A DNA stretch of 40,774 bases from an uncultured Prevotella sp. Lineage in GTDB: Bacteria > Bacteroidota > Bacteroidia > Bacteroidales > Bacteroidaceae. The notes under the pieces are model-generated. The model saw only the letters and a list, made by a program, of their open reading frames with translations. It did not search any database and was not told the origin of the DNA. The stretch lies in contig UQTI01000021.1 in assembly GCA_900543975.1 (NCBI GenBank), forward strand, positions 1 to 40,774. Reading direction: 5' to 3'. Made by a program: the position numbers and the translations under genes. Positions 1 through 6,558 of the stretch are shown piece after piece (position 1 is the first letter of the stretch; each line of letters begins with the position of its first letter).

Positions 1-50
1 TTTTTTTTTTTTTTTTTTAAAAAAAATTTTTTTTTTCCCCCCCCCCCCCC
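1..50. other. Homopolymer runs at the window edge, probable contig-end artefact
   Basis: The first 50 bases are T18, A8, T10 and C14 in succession, with ordinary sequence beginning at about base 51. Four clean homopolymers in a row are not expected in a coding region. Read from the minus strand the C14 becomes G14, a common false tail in two-colour sequencing. I infer low-quality assembly here, although a real slippage tract cannot be excluded from sequence alone. Confidence 0.7.
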
Positions 51-568
51 GATTCTTCTTGGGGGCAAAGATTCTTGTCCTTTTTGTCCTCGTCAGGGTC
101 TTCTATGTTTTTGCTTTCATCGTTTTGTGTGCCTACATTATTAATATTGGCGGTTTCCGAGCCCTCCTTCCGTTTAGGTCCATTGTCGTTATTGTCGCTG
201 TCGCTTTTTTCCTCTTTGCTTGCTTTTCCGTCTTTCAGAGCTTTAATCAGCTGTTTTATCGCAGCTCGCGACACCACGATATTGGTAAAGTTACCGTTCT
301 GGTCCATTAAGGTGAAGCTTTCTTTCGTGATACACGCATACACAACCTTCTTCAGGTTGACGATATGGCTACGTCCCACCTTCACAAAGCAGGTTCCGTT
401 GTCAAGTTTCCATATTTCGTTGTCTATCTGTGACAGTCCGTAAGGCAGAAGCATCTTGCTGTCTCGTGTGAAAAACACGTTGGTGTAATGGCCTTCTGCC
501 TTAAAATAAAGTACGTCCTCAAGCATAGCTCCGAACGATTCGTCACGTTTAAATAGTTTTAACATCAT
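17..568 (-). CDS. LytTR-domain DNA-binding protein with a charged tail; 3' end unreliable
   Basis: A stand-alone LytTR DNA-binding domain fills roughly residues 10-110. Its marks are VLYFKAEGHYTNVFF near the start and FVKVGRSHIVNL in the middle, matching the E-Y-T strand and the R-x-H/S-x-IVN core of LytTR regulators. There is no receiver domain, signal peptide or membrane segment. Such proteins bind DNA at paired direct repeats and usually regulate surface or exported factors. Residues after about 112 form a hydrophilic Lys/Asp/Glu/Asn tail. The last ten or so residues are encoded by the suspicious homopolymers at 1-50, so the true C-terminus is unknown and the gene may continue outside the window. 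Two adjacent ATG codons (568 and 565) are both possible starts. It diverges from the exported-protein pair beginning at 1243, so those genes are candidate targets; that is inference only. Confidence 0.8.
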   Translation of the reverse strand: MMLKLFKRDESFGAMLEDVLYFKAEGHYTNVFFTRDSKMLLPYGLSQIDNEIWKLDNGTCFVKVGRSHIVNLKKVVYACITKESFTLMDQNGNFTNIVVSRAAIKQLIKALKDGKASKEEKSDSDNNDNGPKRKEGSETANINNVGTQNDESKNIEDPDEDKKDKNLCPQEESGGGGEKKNFF

Positions 569-871
569 AAGTTTTGCTTTTTTTTTGGTTGATAACCTCT
601 CCGTTTCAAGAGCCCCGTCGCTGTGACGCGCCGTTGATTGCGAAGAGAAAAAGTCTCGTTATTAATTTATAGAGTGGTTCTTTTTTGCTTTTCTATTCTT
701 CTTTTCTACTGTTTTTTTTGTTTTGAATTCGGTTTTTTTATTGGTTTTTCTTACCCGTTGTAACCCTTGGCCTACCATAGAAAAGCCTTGAACCACCCCA
801 TGTAAGTCTTAACAAGGTGTAAATTTAATAACTTTTTTAGAAATTGCAAACATTATGACGATAAATTTTCA

Positions 872-1022
872 CGAACATATAGGGTTTTTGCACGAATTAC
901 TGAGAAAACTGCTTAACAACATATAAAACCCCACCATTTGTGTCTTTGTTAACTGATGTTTAAGGCGTTAAACCGCTCAACGCAAACGCCGCGACAATTC
1001 GTGCAAAAACCCCGAGCGTTCG
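872..1022. repeat. Long imperfect inverted repeat in the 674-bp divergent gap
   Basis: The arm at 872-898 is the reverse complement of the arm at 996-1022: 17 bp are perfect (882-898 against 996-1012) and the outer part matches at CGAAC. The loop is 97 bp. The gap 569-1242 is otherwise AT-rich, with no gene and no recognisable RNA. I see no full TTTG/TAnnTTTG promoter for either flanking gene; the nearest candidate is an AAATTTGC at about 1068-1076. Confidence 0.65.
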
Positions 1023-1117
1023 GGAAATAGGCATTTAACATGTGTTTGCGGTTGTGAAAAAATATCGAAATTTGCAGGGTGAAGGATAGAAAGAGCGAAT
1101 TGATGAGGATATATGAC

Positions 1118-1190
1118 TGTAACGAAAACTACCGGCAGCTGTAATGAAAACAACGAGCTGTAGTGAAGAAGACTACGGGCTGTTAGTTGG
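1118..1190. repeat. Degenerate 19-22 bp tandem repeat upstream of the dockerin-like gene
   Basis: Three units begin TGTAA/TGTAG and end in GC at 1118-1139, 1140-1158 and 1159-1180, with a fourth beginning at 1181. They share a TGTAAtGAAaAc...cGaGC pattern. They lie 53-125 bp before the start at 1243, probably inside the 5' leader. Confidence 0.6.
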
Positions 1191-1242
1191 CTCTTGAAAT
1201 CTGAAAAAAATAAAACATAACAATAACAAAAAACAAAAGATT

Positions 1243-4200
1243 ATGAAGAAAATCTTGACTTTGATGGCAGCTATGTCTGCATGCGCAGGCACTGCAATGG
1301 CTAGCGATTTTAATTTCGCTAACCCCACTGTGGACGCTAAAGAGGACGGCTCGTCTCTTAAGTATGATGAGACCGCCAAGTCTTTCTCGTTCACTGTAAC
1401 AGCTGAAGACGAAATCACGCTCACAGCTACAGGTGACGTTACCGTTAAGCTGAACGGCTCTGCTCTTACAGCTGTAGACGGCAAGTACAAAGCAACAGCC
1501 GACGGAACATTGACAATTGAGCTCGGTACAAGCGCCGTTACAAAGATTGTTGTCGTTTCAAGCAACTCACGTCTGGTTCAGGCCGAGATTGAGAAGGCAC
1601 AGGTTAAGATGGGTGAGGCCATCGCTGCTGTCGCAAAATATGTAGGTTATGGCGACTTCTACAACGCTGTGCAGGCTGAGGTCAGCAAGGCTGGCCAGAA
1701 AGTACAGGATGTTAAGGCTAAGCTCGCTGAGTATAAGGAGGCTAACAACGTTACCGACGCTAACAAAGACGCTCTCATTGCTGAGCTTAACAGCACCGTT
1801 CTTCTTGCTGACGGCAACTACGGTGCTGTGAAGATGGCTGAGGAAGCTATTGCTAAGGCAGACGCTACATTCGCCCTGTTTACACAGATTGTCGACACCG
1901 ACTCAAAAGTTGCCCTCAACGCTCTGACAAAGGCTAACGGCGTTGCAACACAAGGCGAGTGGATGGTTAACGGAGGCGAGAAGATTAACAACACCACCAT
2001 GTTCACACACAACCTTAAGGCTGTGAAGAACCAGCTTGGCATCGTTACAAAAACCGAGCTCGATGGTTTCAAGACAACATGGATTGAGAGCGAGTGGGAG
2101 AACCTCAACAAAGAGGTTAACGAAACAATCAAGAACGCAGCCATTGCCGAGCTTAACAAATATCCCAACGCTTTCGTTGAGAATGATGAGCAGGCTTTCG
2201 TGGATATGTATCAGGAAGTTGTTGAGAAGCTCCACAACGTTATCGCTCGTGCCAACTTTGAGCGCGACAACCTGAAGACAGTCAATGACCTTACAGCAAA
2301 GGTTAACAAGGTAGACGCAGCTCTCAAGGCTGGCGCTCCTTTCGTTCTCGATGCAGACAACGACTTCACCTTGCTCAAGGAGCAGATCACGGCTATGCAG
2401 ACAGAGATTAGCAGTTCTGAAAACCGCTACATGTACAGCCAGGACAATTTCAGTGAATTTGTAAACACTATCAGCGGCGTAAGCACCAAGCTCGACGGCT
2501 TCTACACAGAGCTCGTTGGCAAGGCTCGTACAGACCTTCAGGCTAAGCTGAAGGCAGCACAGGAGAACCTGACAAAGGTTTCTTATGAGGTGTCTGCAAA
2601 GTATGAGCACGAGAGCGCCACACAGAAAGAATACCAGAAACAGTTCTCTGAGCAGCAGAACAAGCTCGACGAGGTTAAGAAGAATGTTGCAGCTTCTACA
2701 TTCCCCACAGTTCAGACCGACTATAAGGCATTCGTTGATCAGATCTCTAACATCAACAAGAAGGTTGACAAGATCTGGGGCACAACTCTTAGCTCACAGA
2801 AGTCAGAGATTCTCACCCACAACCAGGCTGCCAAGGATCAAATCTTTAAGGCCATTGATGCCGTTCGTGCTGACTACTCTCTCTATGTAGAAAAGATCAA
2901 CACATGGATCAACGACGATGCTACAAAGAAGGCTGCCACAGACTTGAAGGCAAACCTCAACGAGCTCTTCTCTATCGTTAACGGTCTTGACGACATGAAG
3001 GCTGAGGTGACAGAGGCTGTTGACAAGATGACTGAGAACATCAAGAAGGAGTCGGATGAGGAGTTTGGCGCTCACTACGAGGCAAACAAGAACATCTACC
3101 GTCTGACAGAAGACAAGGTTACAGGTTATCTTAACAGCACCAAGACCGTTTCTGATGCCATCTATGATGAGCTGAAGGAAGCTGCAACTACAGCTAATGA
3201 CAAGGCTTACGATTTCGTTAAGACCAATACCGGTTACGGCGTTAAGTCAATACGTTGGGCTACGAACTTGATCTCTGACGCTAAGCGCAATGTGAAGACT
3301 GGCGACAAGTACGAGAAGATGAGCGCTGAAGCTGCTGCTAAGTTCAAGGTTGCTTACGACAAGATCGCCCAGAAGGATCTCACAGCTCCCAAAGGCGAGC
3401 AGGGTGAGGGATATATTAAGATTGCAGAGACAGAGATTGAGCGTCTTTACAACTACGACATCAACAAAGCCGACTTCAAGGACAACATCCTTGCCGACAA
3501 GGTTGTTAAGAACAAGGAAGGCAAGCGTGAGCTGCCCGAGCAGTATATCGCTCCTGTAGAGACAGCTGTGAACGCTCTTAACCAAGAGCTTGAATCTTAC
3601 AATAAGCAGTATGAGGCCATCTATGCCCTCAAGGTCGACTGGAACACAGCCAAGGCTAAAGAGGACGAGCTTCAGGCTAAGGTTGACGCTTGGGAGAAGG
3701 CCAACAACGTTGCTGCCGAGAACCACTTTAACGTAAACAAGGAGCTTACTCTCGTTAACGAAGACTTGGCAAATACCCTCAAGAACCTTGAGAAAGGTTG
3801 CCTGACAGCTACAAAGTGTCAGGATGCTACAGACAAGGCAAAGGAGAACTACGAAGTTAAGATGTACATGATCCAGCATTTCACCGAGGCTAAGGCCAAC
3901 GAGGCTGCTGCTCCTGTGGTTAGCGCCAAGGTTGCAGAGGTAGAGAAGGCCATTGCTGACGCCCACACCAAGGTTGCCGTCTATGCTGATGACATCAAGA
4001 ACAAGGCTAACGCTGACCTCAACACTATCGATGGCAAGCTGACAGATCTCAAGAAATCTATCGATCTTTCGGTTAAGGACAACACCATCGCTGCAAACAA
4101 GGATGGCTTCATCGCAAGCCTCACCACACTTGCCGGCGACGTGACAAAGGTTCTCGAAGCAGCTGCTCAGGCTGCCAAGGATGCCGATCTCGACTACAAC

Positions 4201-4320
4201 GGTGATGGCAAGGTTGACGTTAAGGACCTCGTTGACGCTGATGCCGACTTCCAGAATACTGGTGACGGCTTCACCTTCTACAAGTTCCTCGATGCTTATC
4301 TTGAGTATCTCTCAAAATAA
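1243..4320 (+). CDS. Exported helical protein with C-terminal dockerin-like EF-hand
   Basis: This is a 1025-residue exported protein of unknown role. Residues 1-20 are a signal peptide (MKKILTLMAAMSACAGTAMA). Residues 21-110 look beta-rich. Residues 110-970 are Ala/Lys/Glu/Asn-rich and almost wholly helical, suggesting a long coiled or spectrin-like rod. The C-terminus carries a canonical calcium loop DYNGDGKVDVKD (984-995), followed by a helix, a degenerate second loop (1000-1011) and a final helix FYKFLDAYLEYL. That layout resembles a type I dockerin whose second loop is imperfect. The codon choice is strongly biased (AAG, GAG, AAC, GCT), suggesting high expression. The next gene encodes cohesin-like modules, so the two products may bind each other. 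An isolated EF-hand with no cohesin partner is the alternative. Confident as a gene; the dockerin label is moderate. Confidence 0.9.
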   Translation: MKKILTLMAAMSACAGTAMASDFNFANPTVDAKEDGSSLKYDETAKSFSFTVTAEDEITLTATGDVTVKLNGSALTAVDGKYKATADGTLTIELGTSAVTKIVVVSSNSRLVQAEIEKAQVKMGEAIAAVAKYVGYGDFYNAVQAEVSKAGQKVQDVKAKLAEYKEANNVTDANKDALIAELNSTVLLADGNYGAVKMAEEAIAKADATFALFTQIVDTDSKVALNALTKANGVATQGEWMVNGGEKINNTTMFTHNLKAVKNQLGIVTKTELDGFKTTWIESEWENLNKEVNETIKNAAIAELNKYPNAFVENDEQAFVDMYQEVVEKLHNVIARANFERDNLKTVNDLTAKVNKVDAALKAGAPFVLDADNDFTLLKEQITAMQTEISSSENRYMYSQDNFSEFVNTISGVSTKLDGFYTELVGKARTDLQAKLKAAQENLTKVSYEVSAKYEHESATQKEYQKQFSEQQNKLDEVKKNVAASTFPTVQTDYKAFVDQISNINKKVDKIWGTTLSSQKSEILTHNQAAKDQIFKAIDAVRADYSLYVEKINTWINDDATKKAATDLKANLNELFSIVNGLDDMKAEVTEAVDKMTENIKKESDEEFGAHYEANKNIYRLTEDKVTGYLNSTKTVSDAIYDELKEAATTANDKAYDFVKTNTGYGVKSIRWATNLISDAKRNVKTGDKYEKMSAEAAAKFKVAYDKIAQKDLTAPKGEQGEGYIKIAETEIERLYNYDINKADFKDNILADKVVKNKEGKRELPEQYIAPVETAVNALNQELESYNKQYEAIYALKVDWNTAKAKEDELQAKVDAWEKANNVAAENHFNVNKELTLVNEDLANTLKNLEKGCLTATKCQDATDKAKENYEVKMYMIQHFTEAKANEAAAPVVSAKVAEVEKAIADAHTKVAVYADDIKNKANADLNTIDGKLTDLKKSIDLSVKDNTIAANKDGFIASLTTLAGDVTKVLEAAAQAAKDADLDYNGDGKVDVKDLVDADADFQNTGDGFTFYKFLDAYLEYLSK

Positions 4321-4347
4321 AAAAATCATACATCACATATTCTTTTG

Positions 4348-4381
4348 AAGGAATGGTTTCCCGTTGAGGGAAACCTTCCTT
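4348..4381 (+). promoter_or_regulatory. Strong hairpin between the two exported-protein genes
   Basis: GGTTTCCC (4355-4362) pairs with GGGAAACC (4368-4375) around a 5-base loop, and AAGGA (4348-4352) pairs with TCCTT (4377-4381). Only three T residues follow, so it is a weak terminator at best. It may instead reduce or stabilise transcripts across the boundary between the dockerin-like and cohesin-like genes. Confidence 0.7.
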
Positions 4382-4444
4382 TGAAAAGAAAAATGATGAA
4401 TGGTTAAAAAAAGTAACATGATAAACATTTACTATTCAACAATT

Positions 4445-5485
4445 ATGAAACAAACAAAACTTTATAATTGCCTTTTTGTGTTGGCCATGCTTCTCATGGC
4501 AAGCGCAAGCGCCATGGCACAGGAGTTTACTCTCAAGACAGTAACCTTCCTCAAGCCCGGCGAAAAGGCCACCGTTGCCGTTGGTCTGAAAAACGACGCC
4601 GTGGTGAACGGTCTTCAGGCTCGCATCTCTCTGCCTGAGGGTCTTACCTTTGTAGAGAAGGCAAACAACGCTAAGCGTTTCAACATCAACAAGACAGAGC
4701 GCACAGAGGGCATGAGCCTTATCTTGAGCAAGATTGACGAGAAGACCGCTGCCATGGTGGGCTTCGGTGCCGAGGTTTCTGCTGGCGAAGGCGATGTGTT
4801 CACTTTCGACGTTAACGTTGCTGCCGACTATTCTGGTTCTAAGGAGATTGTTATGAGCAAAACACAGCTCGCTGTTCCCGGCCAGGATGTTGTCTATGGC
4901 GAGAAGGACGTTGTGTCTAAGGTTGTCGACTCTGAGAACAAGGTTGTCTTTGCAGGCACAGCCCAGCCCGTCAAGGTTGGTGAGGAACAGACCGTTACCC
5001 TCACCCTGAGCTTCCCCAAGGCCATCATGCGTGGTGTGGCTTTCAATGTAGAGCTTCCCGCTGGCGTAACAATCGTCGACAAGTCGGCTAAGGTAGGTGC
5101 TCTTGGCACAAACCACAAGATCAACCTTAAGAACAACCTCTTCACCATCAACCTCCTCGACTATACTGAGGACGACGCTTTCAGCGCCAACGAGGGTGAG
5201 CTTTGCACCTTCAACATCAAGGCCGACGAGACCTTCGTTGAAGGTTCAGAAATAAAGGTTAAGAACATCAAGACATGGGCACATGGTGGTCATGACGAGT
5301 ATTATGCAGAAGATTTTGCCATCAAGCTGACCAAGGGCGGTGCTACAGGCATCAACGGTGTAACAGCCGACGAGCTTGGTGCTGACGCTGTATATCAGCT
5401 CAACGGTGTGCGCACAGACCAGATGAAGCAGGGCGTGAACATCGTTGTTAAGAATGGCAAGGCTATCAAGGTTCTTAAGAAGTAA
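4445..5485 (+). CDS. Exported protein with two cohesin-like modules and a T9SS-type C-terminal tail
   Basis: From the ATG at 4445 the 346-residue product starts with a clean signal peptide (MKQTKLYNCLFVLAMLLMAS...AMA). The upstream in-frame ATG at 4400 would add 15 unhelpful residues, so I reject it. Two beta-sandwich units follow, at about 27-160 and 165-298. Each shows the cohesin-like pattern: a Val-rich strand with PGEKATVAVGLKN or VGEEQTVTLTLSF, then GLQARISLPEGLTF or GVAFNVELPAGVTI. The end (about 303-346) reads TGINGV..., VYQLNGVRTD..., GVNIVVKNGKAIKVLKK. This resembles the type A C-terminal signal recognised by the type IX system, whose SprA subunit is encoded 1 kb downstream. A partnership with the upstream dockerin-like protein is inferred. 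A generic Ig-like fold is the alternative to cohesin. Confidence 0.88.
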   Translation: MKQTKLYNCLFVLAMLLMASASAMAQEFTLKTVTFLKPGEKATVAVGLKNDAVVNGLQARISLPEGLTFVEKANNAKRFNINKTERTEGMSLILSKIDEKTAAMVGFGAEVSAGEGDVFTFDVNVAADYSGSKEIVMSKTQLAVPGQDVVYGEKDVVSKVVDSENKVVFAGTAQPVKVGEEQTVTLTLSFPKAIMRGVAFNVELPAGVTIVDKSAKVGALGTNHKINLKNNLFTINLLDYTEDDAFSANEGELCTFNIKADETFVEGSEIKVKNIKTWAHGGHDEYYAEDFAIKLTKGGATGINGVTADELGADAVYQLNGVRTDQMKQGVNIVVKNGKAIKVLKK

Positions 5486-5577
5486 AACAGCTTTTAAAGA
5501 GATATATCCTTTCAATTCGTAGTTTTGTGGCTATTAACAAAATAGAGTAAAGTTTTTACACAAGACGTTTATAACAG

Positions 5578-5628
5578 ACCACCCACGGCTATGTTTTCTC
5601 AGTTTTTGCATAGTCTGGGTGGTTTTTT
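5578..5628 (+). terminator. Rho-independent terminator after the cohesin-like gene
   Basis: ACCACCCA (5578-5585) pairs with TGGGTGGT (5616-5623), and an inner CTATG pairs with CATAG. A run of T follows immediately. It closes the dockerin-like/cohesin-like transcription unit. Confidence 0.9.
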
Positions 5629-5803
5629 ACAATATAAAATTTATTTAATTTATATATCCTACATATTTTAGGCAGTGTGTATACCATGAAGACACAAGCA
5701 AATTCGTTTCTTTATGCTTTAGTGCGTGATGCATTGAAGCATATTTTTTTTATATCTGAAATATACTAAAACAAGGGCGTTGAGCGTTATTTTAAAGGTA
5801 TAT

Positions 5804-5868
5804 TGCGGTTTCTTCAAAAACAGATGTCAAGAAACCGCATGTCTTCAGGCAAGAGGAAGGCCTGAAGA
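5804..5868 (+). promoter_or_regulatory. Two tandem perfect hairpins upstream of ruvA
   Basis: The first stem is 11 perfect bp (5804-5814 with 5829-5839). The second is 9 perfect bp (5842-5850 with 5860-5868). No T run follows either, and ruvA starts 46 bp later, so they probably fold in the ruvA leader rather than terminate. The rest of the gap 5629-5914 is AT-rich and shows nothing else I recognise. Confidence 0.7.
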
Positions 5869-5914
5869 AGAAATTGCCGCTTAACATGTTGAACATTGAA
5901 TACAGAACAAAAGC

Positions 5915-6532
5915 ATGATTGATTATATCAAAGGCGAACTTGCCGAACTGACACCGGCACAGGCCGTTATCGAGGCGGCAGGCGTGGGTTACGCCCTCAA
6001 CATATCGCTTAACACCTACACCGCCATACAAGGCAAGAAAGATGTGAAACTCTTTGTTCACGAGTCGCTTGTTACAGGTGGACGCGATGACAGCTACACC
6101 TTCTTTGGCTTTGCCTCCAAGCAGGAACGCGACCTCTACCGTCTGCTTATCAGCGTGTCGGGCGTGGGAGCCAACACAGCCCGCATGATCCTTTCGGCAG
6201 CATCGCCCGCTGACCTCAGCAACGCCATTGCCTCTGGCAACGAACGGCTGCTTAAGGGCGTTAAAGGCATCGGTCTGAAGACCGCCCAGCGCATAATCGT
6301 CGACCTTAAGGACAAGGTCGTGGCTCTCGGCATCGCTCAGGAGGTTACCATGGGCGAGGGCGGAAGCACCGTGGCTGTGAACAACGAGGTCATGGATGAG
6401 GCTGTGTCTGCTCTCACCATGCTTGGTTTCTCGCCAGCACCCTCAGCCAAGGTTGTAAAGGCGTTGCTTGAAGAGAACGCCGCCATGCCCGTGGAGCAGG
6501 TTGTCAAGGAAGCGTTGAAGCGCATAAAGTAG
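5915..6532 (+). CDS. ruvA: Holliday junction branch migration protein RuvA
   Basis: RuvA binds four-way DNA junctions as a tetramer and loads the RuvB motor for branch migration in recombinational repair. The 205-residue length is normal. Residues 1-62 form the OB-fold (MIDYIKGELAELTP...GVGYALNIS). The middle has two helix-hairpin-helix motifs, LLISVSGVGANTARMIL (about 79-95) and LLKGVKGIGLKTAQRII (about 114-130). The C-terminal domain III, which contacts RuvB, is at about 155-205. The neighbour 26 bp downstream is sprA, an arrangement also known in other Bacteroidetes, and the two may share a transcript. The stop codon lies in a 12-bp tandem duplication. Confidence 0.97.
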   Translation: MIDYIKGELAELTPAQAVIEAAGVGYALNISLNTYTAIQGKKDVKLFVHESLVTGGRDDSYTFFGFASKQERDLYRLLISVSGVGANTARMILSAASPADLSNAIASGNERLLKGVKGIGLKTAQRIIVDLKDKVVALGIAQEVTMGEGGSTVAVNNEVMDEAVSALTMLGFSPAPSAKVVKALLEENAAMPVEQVVKEALKRIK

Positions 6533-6542
6533 CGCATAAAGA
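6519..6542. repeat. 12-bp tandem duplication across the ruvA stop codon
   Basis: AGCGCATAAAGT (6519-6530) is followed at once by AGCGCATAAAGA (6531-6542). The TAG stop at 6530-6532 spans the junction of the two copies. Confidence 0.85.
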
Positions 6543-6558
6543 AATAGAAAAAAACTGA

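Noticed and set aside
569..1242. A small RNA gene in the divergent gap
   Set aside because: No known RNA fold or promoter-terminator pair could be recognised; only repeats are supportable.
4400..4444. Upstream ATG for the cohesin-like gene
   Set aside because: It would place 15 polar residues before a good signal peptide; the ATG at 4445 starts exactly at the signal peptide.
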